A stretch of 64,000 bases of DNA, from NCBI GenBank assembly GCA_030156535.1, contig JASGMJ010000021.1, forward strand, positions 1 through 64,000, in the 5' to 3' direction. The position numbers were made by a program, and so were the translations under genes. Below the pieces are notes generated by a model. It was not told where the DNA came from, did not search any database, and saw only the letters and a program-made list of their open reading frames with translations. Positions 46,775 to 56,572 of this stretch are shown here, one piece after another; the stretch's first letter is position 1; the number at the start of each line of letters is the position of its first letter. The stretch comes from Candidatus Sumerlaeota bacterium. GTDB taxonomy: Bacteria; Sumerlaeota; Sumerlaeia; SLMS01; JAHLLQ01.

Positions 46775-48397
46775 TCAGGACGCGGCGCCAACGATGCTTT
46801 TGACGGAATCGGCGACCTTGGTGCCCACGCGCACGACGCGGCGGCCCGAGAGGGATTCGTACTTCGCCCGGAAGGAATCGCGCTCGGCGCGCAGGGATTC
46901 CGTTTGCGAGCGAAGCTGCTCGGCCTCCCGCTGAAGGTCGGAGAGGTCAGCAAAGCGGTTGAGGATCGACCACAGTACCTCGGGGTTCTTGCGCAGTTCC
47001 TCGTTGCGCGTCATCTCGACGAGCTGCTCCTCGGTGGCCAGACGATGCTGGGCCATCAGGTAGAGTGCATTCCAGAAGCGGTAGAGGTCCTCGTCGGCGG
47101 CGCGCAGCTTCCCTTCGCTGGCCGCACGGACACTGATCGTCGTGCCCGGGAACCAGGCCAGCTTGCCCATGTGCAGGTTGAACCGCCCCGGGATATTGGC
47201 CAGCAGCGTCAGGGTCTGCATCCGGTCTTCATCGGTTTCGTAGGGGTTGTTGGTGATGATGTCGTAGTTGGCCAGAATGTCATGCTTGGCGATGAGTTCC
47301 ATGGCCGCGAGCACGCGCTTGCGCTCGGTGCGGCGATCGAACACCTCGTAGTTGATGCGGTCGCTGCCCGACTGCACGCCCATCGTGATGTAGGCGATCC
47401 CCATGTCCTTGAGGACCTCGAGGTTGTAGTCGTTCACGAAGGCCGGATACGTGTAGCACCAGAATGGCAGGCCGACGTGTTTCTTGTACAGGGGGGCGAA
47501 CTCATCGAGCCAGTCCTTCTGGACGGTGAAGATGTCGTCCTCGAACTCGATCATCATGAGTTGCGGGTTCTTTTTGCGGACGGCGATGATTTCGTCGATG
47601 GCGTTCTGCGGCGAGCGGCGGCGCAGCTTCTTGGTCTCCGGCATGTCGCGCTTGATGGTGGACCAGACGCAGAACGAGCAGAAGTACGGGCAGCCGCGCC
47701 CCGTGACCATCTTGTAGGTCCAGTGGAGCTGGCTGAAAACGAGGGGCTCGTTGTGGTAGAGGCGGCCGTCCTCGATCAGGTACTCGTTCAGGGGGTCGTA
47801 CTGGGGGAAGGGGAGGTCGTCGAGTTCCTTGGGAGGCATCCGGCTTTCGCCGCGGATGGGCTCCTGGCCGGGACGGCGAACCCAAAGGCCGGGGATGGCG
47901 GCTTCGGCGGGGTTGCCGCCTGATTCAAGGAGCTGGATGAGTTCGAGAAACAGTTCCTCGCCTTCGCCGACGGCGACGTAGTCCGCCGTCTTGACGCAGT
48001 CCTCGGCGGCAACGGTGGCGTGAACGCCGCCCCAAATGACGGGCAGACCGAACTTCTCGCGGATGATCTTTGTGTATTTGTGGGCAACGTGGGCGTGGTA
48101 GGACGGAATGCTGAAGCCCACGAAATCGAAGTTCCCCTCGGAAAGGATTTCAAAGAGGATTTCCTCTTCCCGGGGGGTGATATCGGTTGAGTAATCGAGG
48201 TAAACCTCGCCACGCGGACAGACCTGGGTCAGGTAGCCATCCTCGATGTCCTTCGGCGCGGCTTCGCGCTCCATCTTGTTGTAACGCTTGAAGTTGATGA
48301 TCGTGCAGGGGTGACCGTGTTTGGCCATGTGGGATGCGACATAACGCATCCCGATGCAGAATTCGTCATACAGAGAGAGAAGCGCGATTTTGGCCAT
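46775..48397 (-). CDS. B12-binding-type radical SAM protein
   Basis: 540 residues. The N-terminal cobalamin-binding-like domain (KIALLSLYDEFCIGMRYVASH ... VGFSIPSYHAHVA, VIWGGVHATVAAEDC) precedes the radical SAM domain with the cluster motif RGCPYFCSFCVW (CxxxCxxC, about residue 232) and GVQSGSDRINYEVFDRRTERKRV. The last 60 residues form a coiled coil (LQREAEQLRSQTESLRAERDSFRAKY). Substrate unknown. Single gene, ending about 120 bases upstream of the tRNA pair. Confidence 0.82.
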   Translation of the reverse strand: MAKIALLSLYDEFCIGMRYVASHMAKHGHPCTIINFKRYNKMEREAAPKDIEDGYLTQVCPRGEVYLDYSTDITPREEEILFEILSEGNFDFVGFSIPSYHAHVAHKYTKIIREKFGLPVIWGGVHATVAAEDCVKTADYVAVGEGEELFLELIQLLESGGNPAEAAIPGLWVRRPGQEPIRGESRMPPKELDDLPFPQYDPLNEYLIEDGRLYHNEPLVFSQLHWTYKMVTGRGCPYFCSFCVWSTIKRDMPETKKLRRRSPQNAIDEIIAVRKKNPQLMMIEFEDDIFTVQKDWLDEFAPLYKKHVGLPFWCYTYPAFVNDYNLEVLKDMGIAYITMGVQSGSDRINYEVFDRRTERKRVLAAMELIAKHDILANYDIITNNPYETDEDRMQTLTLLANIPGRFNLHMGKLAWFPGTTISVRAASEGKLRAADEDLYRFWNALYLMAQHRLATEEQLVEMTRNEELRKNPEVLWSILNRFADLSDLQREAEQLRSQTESLRAERDSFRAKYESLSGRRVVRVGTKVADSVKSIVGAAS

Positions 48398-48577
48398 GCG
48401 TTTGGGTCGCCTCGAAAGGGCGGATTTGCCACGTCACCGGGGATCATGCAAGGGGAAGCGATCCCCATGCCGAACACCGTATGGGATTATGCAGACAGTC
48501 GAGGTCGGAAATCAAGCAGCGTTGACTGGGACTCCGATGCTGCACCGTCCACGGCCCCTTGCCGGTGCGCGGGCGCC

Positions 48578-50998
48578 TTACGCCCTCAGTTTCGCCCCGC
48601 AGTTCTTCTCCAGCCCCTTGATGATCTTGTCGATGGCTTCCTGAACCCGCTGGTCCGTCAGGGTCTTGTCGGGGTCGGGGTCGCGGAAGGTCAGCGAGAA
48701 GGCCAGGGATTTCTTCCCTTCCTCCACGTTCTTGCCCTCGTAGACGTCGAAGAGGCGGATCGAGACGAGGAGCGCGCCACCGGCGGACTTGATGGTGCGT
48801 TCCACATCCAGCGCGGGGAGCTTGGCGTCCACCAGCAGGGCCAGGTCGCGCTTGACCGACGGGGTGCGCGGAAGTTCGCGGAGCTTGGGCAACTCCGCCT
48901 TGCCCAGGATCGGGCCGTCGAGCGGGCACTCCAGCAGGAAGACGCGCTTCTTGATGTCGAGTTCCTTCGCGAGGGCGGGGTGGAGTTCACCGAACCAGCA
49001 GACGCGCTCGCCCCCTTTGAGGAAAGCGGCGGCCTTGCCGGGATGCAGGTGCCCGATGTCCTTGGCGGACTCGATGACGATGCGGCCGAGACCCAGACGG
49101 TCGAGCAGGGTCTCGGCAATCCCCTTGAGGTCGTAGAAATCCATTTCGCGGGCGGGGGTCTTCCAGTCGCCCGGACGCTGGCCACAGAGTGCGACGGCAA
49201 GCCAGGGGCGTTCATCGGCCGAGGGCTCCATGCTGCGCGGGTCCTCGTCCTCCGTGGGGGCGTCGCTCTTCCAGGCGTAGGTCCGGCCGATCTCGAAGAG
49301 GCGGATGGACTCGGCGCTTTGATTGAGGTTCAGCACGACATTCTGAATCAGCGACGGAATCAATGAACGGCGCATGACGCTCTGGTCAGCGGAGAGCGGG
49401 TTGAGCACGCGGACGACGCGCGGGTCGTCTGTGGCTACTCCGGCGAGTTCATTGGCGGCGGGAGAAACGAAGGAGAAGTTGATGGCCTGGTTGATGCCCA
49501 TCGAAGTGAGTTCGTCCACGATGCGCGCGGAGATCGCAGCGAGCCCCTGGAGGGTGTCGGGGGCGCAGGGAATCGACGGCAGGGAAGCGGGAATGCGGTC
49601 GTAGCCGTGGATGCGTGTGGCTTCCTCGATGAGGTCCGCCTCGCCCGCGATGTCGGGGCGGAAGGAGGGAATTGCGACGACGAGTTCATTCTCGTCGGCG
49701 CGCTGAACCTCAAAGCCGAGGCTGCCGAGGATCGTGGTGATTTCGCGGCCGGTGAGCGTCAGGCCGGAAAGGCGGCGAAGACGATCAATGCGCAGCGTAA
49801 TGGGCTCGTGCTCGGGCAGCTTGGTGATGACGTCCAGATGCCCCTTCAGGATTTCGCCGCCGGCGAGCTCCTTGATGAGCTGGGCGGCGCGGTGCAGGGC
49901 GTTGATGAGACGCTTGGGATCGGTGCCGCGCTCGAAGCGGTAGGACGCGTCGGTGGAGAGCGCCAGACGCTTGGCCGTGCGGCGGATCGTGGCGGGCTTG
50001 AAGTAGGCCGCTTCCAGCAGGATGTCGGTCGTCGTGGGGGAAATCTCGGAGTTCCCTCCGCCCATGATGCCTGCGAGGGCGACGGGCTTTTCCGTGTCGC
50101 AGATCAGCAGATCCGACGGCAGCAGCTCGGCTTCGGTTTCATCGAGCAGCGTCATCTTCTCGCCGGGGCGGGCATTGCGCACGACGATGGTGCGCTGGGC
50201 GATCTTGGAGAGGTCGAAGGCATGAAGCGGATGCCCCATTTCGAGCATCACGTAATTCGTGACGTCCACGACGTTGTTGATGGGGCGCAGGCCTGCGGCT
50301 TCGAGGCGGCGCTGCATCCAGATGGGGCTCTCGCCGATGGTGACGCCCTTGATGACGCGCGCGGCGTAGCGCGGGCAGTCCTCGCGGGCTTCGATGGTGA
50401 TTTTTGCGACGGACTCGGCGCGCTCGGCGGCCTCGGTGAATTTCACCTCGGGGGTGCGCAGCTTCCCGCCGGTCTTGGCGGCCAGATCGCGGGCGACGCC
50501 AATGAGGGAGAGCGCGTCTGGGCGGTTGGGCGTGACCTTGATGTCCACGAGTGCATCGAAAGGCTCGCCGACGGGCGAGTCCGGCGGCATGATCCAGATG
50601 CCTTCATGGTCGTCGCCGACGCCGAGTTCGCGGGCCGAGCACATCATGCCCTGGCTTTCGATGCCGCGAATCTTGGTGGCCTTGAGCTTGAATCCGCCAG
50701 GGAGGGTCGCCCCGACGGTGGCCAAGGGAATGCGCTGGCCCGGGGCGATGTTCTTGGCGCCGCAGACGATATCCAGCGGCTCGGCTCCGCCGGCGCTGAC
50801 CTTGCAGAAGGAGAGCTTGTCGGCGTTGGGATGAGGATTCACCTCAAGGATTTCGCCGAAAACGATCGTTCCATCGGAAAATCCGAGGTCAATAGCCTCT
50901 TCGACTTCGAGGCCGGCCATCGTCACGGCATCGAGAATCGCCTGGTATTTCAGATCGGTTTCGAGATAATCGAGCAGCCACCGCAGGTTGAAGCGCAT
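48578..50998 (-). CDS. pheT: Phenylalanyl-tRNA synthetase beta subunit
   Basis: 806 residues from the ATG at 50998 (MRFNLRWLLDYLETDL). Domains in order: tRNA-binding OB fold (about 40-150, with FGEILEVNPHPNADKL), B3/B4 editing domain, B5, the catalytic-like core, and the C-terminal anticodon-binding ferredoxin fold (PSVKRDLALLVDAKLP). The alpha subunit pheS, usually just upstream, is not in this window. The 180 bases between pheT and the radical SAM gene hold no gene. Confidence 0.95.
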   Translation of the reverse strand: MRFNLRWLLDYLETDLKYQAILDAVTMAGLEVEEAIDLGFSDGTIVFGEILEVNPHPNADKLSFCKVSAGGAEPLDIVCGAKNIAPGQRIPLATVGATLPGGFKLKATKIRGIESQGMMCSARELGVGDDHEGIWIMPPDSPVGEPFDALVDIKVTPNRPDALSLIGVARDLAAKTGGKLRTPEVKFTEAAERAESVAKITIEAREDCPRYAARVIKGVTIGESPIWMQRRLEAAGLRPINNVVDVTNYVMLEMGHPLHAFDLSKIAQRTIVVRNARPGEKMTLLDETEAELLPSDLLICDTEKPVALAGIMGGGNSEISPTTTDILLEAAYFKPATIRRTAKRLALSTDASYRFERGTDPKRLINALHRAAQLIKELAGGEILKGHLDVITKLPEHEPITLRIDRLRRLSGLTLTGREITTILGSLGFEVQRADENELVVAIPSFRPDIAGEADLIEEATRIHGYDRIPASLPSIPCAPDTLQGLAAISARIVDELTSMGINQAINFSFVSPAANELAGVATDDPRVVRVLNPLSADQSVMRRSLIPSLIQNVVLNLNQSAESIRLFEIGRTYAWKSDAPTEDEDPRSMEPSADERPWLAVALCGQRPGDWKTPAREMDFYDLKGIAETLLDRLGLGRIVIESAKDIGHLHPGKAAAFLKGGERVCWFGELHPALAKELDIKKRVFLLECPLDGPILGKAELPKLRELPRTPSVKRDLALLVDAKLPALDVERTIKSAGGALLVSIRLFDVYEGKNVEEGKKSLAFSLTFRDPDPDKTLTDQRVQEAIDKIIKGLEKNCGAKLRA

Positions 50999-51102
50999 GG
51001 GTCTGGAGACACCCCCGTCAGAGTTGCCGACGAGGTAAGGGTGGCGGGGGCGCAAGGTCTACTGGAAAAGGGAGCGGGGGCGAACGGCTCTTCCGTGGCG
51101 CT

Positions 51103-51966
51103 TTACATTTCCCAGGGGCGAATCACATCGCGGAAGGTGCGGTCGTAGCGTGCCCGGCGCAGGCGTGCTTCTTCCTGCTGCTCCTCTTCCTCCCGGATTT
51201 CGCGCCACGAGGTGCGCTTCTCCCCCGCCTCCTCGGGTGGCGTGGCGGAAGCCTGCTCCTCGCGCTCGACGATCACGTCGTGCAGGCTGTTGGCCAGCAA
51301 CACCGGCAACGTGAAGCCGAAAATCACGAGGCCCGCGAACTTAAGAAATCCGCCAATTACGAGCAGGCTGGCCCCGAACAGCGCGGCGCCGAACGTCGCG
51401 CCCGGGTACTTGAGCGTCAGAAGGAACCCGTACTTCATCCCTCGCCGAAACCCAAAGCCGCGCCTCACCACCAGCGGCATCGCATGACCCAAGATAACGA
51501 CGAGGAGCAACAACAGCCAGAAGCACAGCCCCCCCGCGACAAAACCGGCAATGGCGAACGATTCGGGAAGCAGGCCGCTGAGAAAGTAAAACCAGACATT
51601 CACCAACAGCAACGCGGCAAGCACCGACCAACCGAGCAGAAAGCGCAGCACCCGCAGGCCGTGCAGCCGGATACCGGCAAAGAATTCCTTCCACGACGGG
51701 TCCTTCTCCAAACTTGAAAGCTCGCCGAAGTGGAACAGCCCTGCCAGCCACGGCGTACCCAGCAGGGAGAAGAGGACGGCGAGGGCCACGCACAACACGG
51801 GGAACCGAATGCCGGGGGAAACGCCGGTCAGCGTGACTCCGGCGAACACCATGCCGAAATACGCCAGAGGAAACAGCGTCAGGAAGAGGAAGAAATTCAG
51901 GAACAGCAGACGGCCAAGGTGGTCGTAGAAATCCCAGAATGCCTGCTTGAGAATCTGACGGAGCAT
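51103..51966 (-). CDS. Multi-pass membrane protein, unknown
   Basis: 287 residues from the ATG at 51966, with about five to six transmembrane segments (for example FLNFFLFLTLFPLAYFGMVF, LLGWSVLAALLLVNVWFYFL, LLLLLVVILGHAMPLVV). The layout resembles DUF624/YesL-type proteins. A cytoplasmic Glu/Arg-rich tail ends the protein. It follows the CBS-domain gene pair by 85 bases and may be in their operon. Function unknown. Confidence 0.65.
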   Translation of the reverse strand: MLRQILKQAFWDFYDHLGRLLFLNFFLFLTLFPLAYFGMVFAGVTLTGVSPGIRFPVLCVALAVLFSLLGTPWLAGLFHFGELSSLEKDPSWKEFFAGIRLHGLRVLRFLLGWSVLAALLLVNVWFYFLSGLLPESFAIAGFVAGGLCFWLLLLLVVILGHAMPLVVRRGFGFRRGMKYGFLLTLKYPGATFGAALFGASLLVIGGFLKFAGLVIFGFTLPVLLANSLHDVIVEREEQASATPPEEAGEKRTSWREIREEEEQQEEARLRRARYDRTFRDVIRPWEM

Positions 51967-52051
51967 GACGTGATCGTTTCCATGCGGCGGATGAGGCGGG
52001 CGATAGGAAATCAGCTTCGAGCGTTTTCGAATTGCGGCACTTCGGGAACGG

Positions 52052-53413
52052 TCAGTCCTCGTTATCCTCATCGGGAGGCGGCGGGATCAGGCGCAGACGG
52101 CGGATGCGATGGCCCGCCATGGCGGCGACGCGAATCGTCCACCCCTTTTCCTCGATGGTCTCGCCCCGGCGCGGAACCCGCCCCAGGCGGGCGTAGACGT
52201 AACCCGCCAACGTGTCGCAGTGGCGCTTGGGGAGTTCAAGACCCAGCTCCTCGCCGAGGTCGTCGAGATCGGCGGAAGGATCGACGAGAAAGCTCCCGCG
52301 GGACTCGACGATCATGGGGCGTGGCCGCTCGTACTCATCGCCGACATCGCCGACGATTTCCTCCAGAATGTCTTCGCGCGAGAGCCAGCCCGACGTGCCG
52401 CCGAACTCGTCGAAGACGATCGCGACCTGCTGGCGCGCGGCGATCATCGTTTCCAGCACCACGTCCACGCGCGCCACCTCCGGCACGAAGAGCGCCTCGG
52501 AGAGGAACGGCCGCAGGTCGCGCGGCTGCGACTCGGACTCCAGAACGTCGTAGACGTTGATGAAGCCAATCAGATTGGTGATTTGGTCCGTATAGCAGGG
52601 AATGCGCGTGAATCCCGTCTGGCGGCAGAGCTCGAGAAGGCGCCGCGACGTGTAGTCGCGCAGCCGAATCGCCGTGACCTGATTGATGGGGCGCATGATT
52701 TCGCGCACGAGCGTGCGGTCGAGCCGCTGGATTGCGCGGATCATCTGGGCTTCGGTCCGGTCGCCTCCATCGCGGCCTGGCTGGGCGGCTGGCTGCTCCG
52801 CTTCGCCACTCTGGCCGGCAAGGCGCAGATGCAGGCGCTCGTCCTGCTCGAAAAGCTGCGCACTCGGGCGATGAAAGCCGAGCCACGCGGGGAGCAGCCC
52901 GAGCACCCCGAAAGTCTTCTCCCACACTGCTGCTCCGACCATCAGATGCATCGGCAGATGGACGTCGGAATCCGCGAGCCATTCCGGCTGGCTGGAGCGC
53001 TCGTCGTCCAATTGTGCCGCCCGGCGCTCCGTCCACGCGTTGATGAGCAGGATCAGCGAGATCAACAGAAGGAAGCCGGTTGCTTCGACCAGGATGGCGA
53101 TAACGCGCGGCGAGTCCTCGGTGATGGGCAGCACCCGGCGCCACGGCCAGGCGCGCGCCAGCAACAGGCTTCCCGGCACCAGCAACGCCAACGCCGCCGC
53201 ACGCCCCACGCGCACGGCACTCAACGCCATGCGCGTGCGCTGCAACAAAGTCGTGACCCCTGCGGGATCAATCGACCCTTCCTCGGATGCCGCCGGACGC
53301 AGCAACCGCGCGGCCGCACGCAGCAACCGCGCTTCCGAAGCACTCGCCCAACCCTGCAGCAACAGCCCGAGCAGAAAGGACATGACGGCGTAGAGCACGA
53401 CGGCAGGCGTCAT
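52052..53413 (-). CDS. CorC/HlyC-CNNM-like membrane protein with CBS and transporter-associated domains
   Basis: 453 residues. An N-terminal half with about three hydrophobic segments, then a CBS pair (about 230-350: IMRPINQVTAIRLRDYTSRRLLEL, VYDVLESESQPRDLRPFLSEALFVP, VAIVFDEFGGTSGWLSREDI) and the C-terminal CorC_HlyC domain. Relatives affect magnesium/cobalt efflux or envelope stability. The transmembrane DUF21 part is shorter and more divergent than usual. Its ATG overlaps the stop of the upstream paralogue at 53410 by four bases. Confidence 0.8.
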   Translation of the reverse strand: MTPAVVLYAVMSFLLGLLLQGWASASEARLLRAAARLLRPAASEEGSIDPAGVTTLLQRTRMALSAVRVGRAAALALLVPGSLLLARAWPWRRVLPITEDSPRVIAILVEATGFLLLISLILLINAWTERRAAQLDDERSSQPEWLADSDVHLPMHLMVGAAVWEKTFGVLGLLPAWLGFHRPSAQLFEQDERLHLRLAGQSGEAEQPAAQPGRDGGDRTEAQMIRAIQRLDRTLVREIMRPINQVTAIRLRDYTSRRLLELCRQTGFTRIPCYTDQITNLIGFINVYDVLESESQPRDLRPFLSEALFVPEVARVDVVLETMIAARQQVAIVFDEFGGTSGWLSREDILEEIVGDVGDEYERPRPMIVESRGSFLVDPSADLDDLGEELGLELPKRHCDTLAGYVYARLGRVPRRGETIEEKGWTIRVAAMAGHRIRRLRLIPPPPDEDNED

Positions 53414-54930
53414 GATTCGTCGTCCTCCACGACCGAGAGACCAACCGATTCGCGCGCGTCCGGATCGCGCCGGAACGCGATCACCTCAATACGATTGTTC
53501 TCGATACGATCAACGCGGAACTCTCCACCATTCACGACCCACACATCGCCCTCGGAAGGAAGCCGCCCAAAGCGGTACATCAGGTAGCCGCCAAGGCTGC
53601 GCGCGATGGACTCGTCGAGATCGAGTTCGAGTTCCTGGTTCACTTCCCAAACTTCAACGAGTCCGGAAATCGACGCATTGCCGTTCTCGTCAACGTCGAT
53701 CCACAGTTCCTCGTCCTCGTGCTCGTCCTCGATGTGCTCGCCGATGACCCGCTCGAACAAATCGTGCATCGTGACAATCCCGGCCGTTCCCCCATACGGG
53801 TCCTGGACCACCGCAAAGTTCGACGGTGAACGGCGGATCAGACGAAGCAACTCGGGCAGACGAATCGACTGTGCGACGCGCAGCGGCTCGCGCATCAGCG
53901 ACAACGGGTCGGCCGGCCGGTTGAGCAGCACTTCCTTCGCCAGCAGCACCCCCACAATGTTGTCGAGCGTCCCCTCGTACACCACCTGGCGGCTGTATTC
54001 TGCCTTCATCAGGCGGCGCATCAACTCCTCGCGCGGCGTCCCCACGGGAATCCCCTCGACCTCCGTGCGCGAAGTCATCACGTCGCGCGCCGTCGCCTCG
54101 GCGAACTCCAGCACGGAATCGATCATCTCGACGGCCTCCTCCACGACGAGGCGATCAACGCCCTCGATGAAGGGGAGCAGGTTGAGCTCACGGTCGCGAT
54201 CGAGCCGGTCGCTCCGGCTGCTGGAGTTCCCCTCGCCCTCCGCCGTCCGGGCCACCCACAGCACCGGCGCCAGCACCAGCCGCGCACCCGGCACCAGCCA
54301 GCGCCGCGCCGCCACGCGATGATGCAGCCCGAATGCCGGGGCCAGCATTCCAAACACCACGGCCTGCAATACGGCCACCACAATGCCCGCCACCGCCCCC
54401 ACCGAAGCCGAAGCCCCGGGCGCCAGCCGCATCACCACGTCCACCACCAAGACCGTGAAACCCAGTGCGAAGAAACTCGACAACAGCCAGCACACGCGCG
54501 GCAACGCCACCGTATCCCGGGAATCGCGGGCAGGCCCGCGCCCTCCGCCATTGCCCGTGCGCTCGCGCGGAGACGGCGCCGTGCTGGCGCTCTCCACCGT
54601 CTGGAGCACGGCGAAGAGAAACGCCCCGGCTGCCAGAAAGCAAAGCGTCACCCCCATCGCCATGCCGCCAAGAGGCAGCAGCGCGGGCGTACCGGCCGGA
54701 TCCTGGGCCGCCACAGCAAAAGAAGCAGCCATGCACGCCACAAGCAGGACACCGGAAAAGGGGGAGAGTCGTTTACTGGGAGGGTCGGAATCCAACGATG
54801 TCGTCGAACGGCGAAACGGGGAATGGGGAAGCAGCACGCTTCCGCCAGCAAGTAAGGTTCCGAGCGCCGAGGCCGTCAAGGAAGAACGCCCCAGCTCTGG
54901 AGAGCGTGTCGCTGTGACGAGCACGGCCAC
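53410..54930 (-). CDS. CorC/HlyC-CNNM-like membrane protein, upstream paralogue
   Basis: 506 residues if started at the GTG at 54930; the first 55 residues are Ser/Thr-rich and unconserved, so the true start may be up to 150 bases downstream. Hydrophobic segments (FSGVLLVACMAASFAVAA, VTLCFLAAGAFLFAVLQ and others) are followed by RDVMTSRTEVEGIPVGTPREEL and a CBS pair with FAVVQDPYGGTAGIVTMHDL, then the CorC_HlyC domain with GRLPSEGDVW. Two paralogues overlapping by four bases suggest a heteromeric complex. Confidence 0.78.
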   Translation of the reverse strand: MAVLVTATRSPELGRSSLTASALGTLLAGGSVLLPHSPFRRSTTSLDSDPPSKRLSPFSGVLLVACMAASFAVAAQDPAGTPALLPLGGMAMGVTLCFLAAGAFLFAVLQTVESASTAPSPRERTGNGGGRGPARDSRDTVALPRVCWLLSSFFALGFTVLVVDVVMRLAPGASASVGAVAGIVVAVLQAVVFGMLAPAFGLHHRVAARRWLVPGARLVLAPVLWVARTAEGEGNSSSRSDRLDRDRELNLLPFIEGVDRLVVEEAVEMIDSVLEFAEATARDVMTSRTEVEGIPVGTPREELMRRLMKAEYSRQVVYEGTLDNIVGVLLAKEVLLNRPADPLSLMREPLRVAQSIRLPELLRLIRRSPSNFAVVQDPYGGTAGIVTMHDLFERVIGEHIEDEHEDEELWIDVDENGNASISGLVEVWEVNQELELDLDESIARSLGGYLMYRFGRLPSEGDVWVVNGGEFRVDRIENNRIEVIAFRRDPDARESVGLSVVEDDES

Positions 54931-55001
54931 GGAATTCGAGTCCTGATACTGTTCAACTTGGACGGAAAGTTCGGGAATCCGCGCGCAGCTCTAATTTGGC
55001 G

Positions 55002-55030
55002 TTGACCGGCGCGCGGTCCGCTGCCTTCAT
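55002..55030 (+). promoter_or_regulatory. Candidate promoter of tRNA-Ser
   Basis: TTGACC (55002-55007), 17-base spacer, CTTCAT (55025-55030), 21 bases before the tRNA. The interval holds a short CGTCCCTTCGGGATG hairpin. Confidence 0.4.
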
Positions 55031-55051
55031 TCCCGTCCCTTCGGGATGTGC

Positions 55052-55141
55052 GGTGAGGTGACCGAGTGGTTTAAGGTGCACGCCTGGAACGCGTGTGTAG
55101 GGGCAACTCTACCGAGGGTTCGAATCCCTCCCTCACCGCCA
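55052..55141 (+). tRNA. tRNA-Ser (GGA)
   Basis: 90 bases with encoded CCA. Acceptor GGTGAGG/CCTCACC, anticodon GGA at 55086-55088 in loop CTGGAAC, a long variable arm (GTAGGGGCAACTCTAC) typical of class II tRNA-Ser, and T-loop TTCGAAT. A strong integration-site candidate because a defence region starts beyond it. Confidence 0.95.
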
Positions 55142-55564
55142 CTTTTCCACTGAAACAACAAGACATACAACAAGGTGCCCAGCGCCGCCAGGGTTCATGT
55201 CGGCTCTGAGATGCAAGACACAAGAGGACACTCTTGGACAGTCTTGTGGCACCACCATGGCACCAAGACTGTCAGCAAGAACGCCTCTCAAGAGCGTGCG
55301 TGGAGCACAAGGGACCAGCCAGGGGTTGGCAGGCAAACCCCGACCGGCAACGGAGCTCTGGACGCACTGATCCACCCTCCTGCGCGGACTGCTATCCAGA
55401 GAAGCCCTCGTCGTCTGGTCGCGACGAGGACCTCTTTTCAGCTGTTGGCAAGTGCGAGCAGGCACTCAATCGCTCCCCGCCGTTCCACATCAACGTAGCA
55501 GAAACGTGACTTCCTCACTGCCTCATAAGATTCTCCCACCATCACGTTGACGGGAGAAGCGAAC
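55142..55564. other. Gene-free 420-bp stretch with nested inverted repeats, downstream of tRNA-Ser
   Basis: No credible gene on either strand. CAAGAG/CTCTTG (55221-55226 and 55231-55236) is followed at once by GACAGTCTTG (55237-55246) and its perfect complement CAAGACTGTC (55264-55273). The loop contains TGGCACC twice. This may be a remnant of an integrated element, since the tRNA 3' end is a common target. No integrase motif (R..HxxR..Y) was found. Confidence 0.4.
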
Positions 55565-56572
55565 ATGATCCGCGGCCAGTACGACGAGTACGAAACGATC
55601 CTCGATCCGGCACACGCGGCAGCGGTGGCGGAGGAAGTCGCACGCGGCTTCCAGGATTACTTTGCGCGCTATGCCGGCCATGCGATGGTGGGGCCGGCGC
55701 GTTTCAAGAAGGGGCTGCGCGGCCAGCGCTCGACGCTCGCGATGGCTCCGGACGCGCGCCTGCGCCAGCGTTTCGCGGACGCCGTGACGGACTACGAGAA
55801 GCAGCGCCGCAAGTCCTACGACCCCGTGCTCGATGCGGAAGTTCTCGAAGAGTACGCCGACGATCCCAATCAGTTCGTCCGCGTTTTCCTCAAGGGGCTT
55901 CCCATCATCAACAAGGCGCGCAACGCCCACCTTGAGGACATGGAGCCGTGGAAGCGCCGTCTGCACGTGGCATGCAAGCAGGACCCGCGCGGCTTCCTCG
56001 AGCTCGTCAGCGCTCTCGCCGGGTTCGCCGAGGACTTTCCCCGCCAGCACACGTGGGAGGCGCTGTTGGAAGAGACGGACCCGCGCAGCCTTCCCTTCGA
56101 AGCTTTGGAGATTCCCCACGAGGAGCCGTGCGCCGCGTCCGCGCAGACCTCGGGAACCACGGATGTCGTGCCGCTGTGCGTCCCCGGCATCATCGGACTG
56201 GGGATCACAACGGCGCTGCTGCACTACCGCGAAGCCGCGCTGCTGCCGTGGCGCTCGCGCTTTGCTCTCACGGGTCTGTTCTTTCTTTCGGGGCAGTACA
56301 GCGGCACGCTCGAAACGTCGGAGTTCGTCCTCTGGGACCCCCAGCGCGGAGGCTGCTACTCCAACTACACGTATCACTACGCGCCCTTCTACTTCCACGT
56401 GGCGCGCGTCGCGGCGCTGCTGCACGAGGCCGCCGAGTCCCTGGGCGTTTCGTTTCCCGTGAAGCACCGCATGGTGATCGCCGGGGATTTTCTCCGGTTC
56501 GTCGCCGACGAGAATCTCGACGTCACCAAGGACTGGGCGCCCGAATCCGATGCCGGAGGTTTCCTCGCATGA
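55565..56572 (+). CDS. Unknown protein translationally coupled to a RecQ-like helicase
   Basis: 335 residues from the ATG at 55565 (GGGAG upstream). Not recognised. Features: a basic segment RFKKGLRGQR, a long helical middle (residues about 60-160), and an aromatic-rich stretch near 260-290 (FVLWDPQRGGCYSNYTYHYA). No transmembrane helix, no nuclease or ATPase motif. The TGA overlaps the helicase ATG by four bases, so the two products are probably made in fixed ratio. Position between a tRNA and a CRISPR array suggests a role in defence or DNA processing, which is inference. Confidence 0.75.
   Translation: MIRGQYDEYETILDPAHAAAVAEEVARGFQDYFARYAGHAMVGPARFKKGLRGQRSTLAMAPDARLRQRFADAVTDYEKQRRKSYDPVLDAEVLEEYADDPNQFVRVFLKGLPIINKARNAHLEDMEPWKRRLHVACKQDPRGFLELVSALAGFAEDFPRQHTWEALLEETDPRSLPFEALEIPHEEPCAASAQTSGTTDVVPLCVPGIIGLGITTALLHYREAALLPWRSRFALTGLFFLSGQYSGTLETSEFVLWDPQRGGCYSNYTYHYAPFYFHVARVAALLHEAAESLGVSFPVKHRMVIAGDFLRFVADENLDVTKDWAPESDAGGFLA

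Noticed and set aside
55133-55465. Minus-strand open frame next to tRNA-Ser as an integrase remnant
   Set aside because: No tyrosine-recombinase motif (R, HxxR, Y) could be found in it or in other frames.
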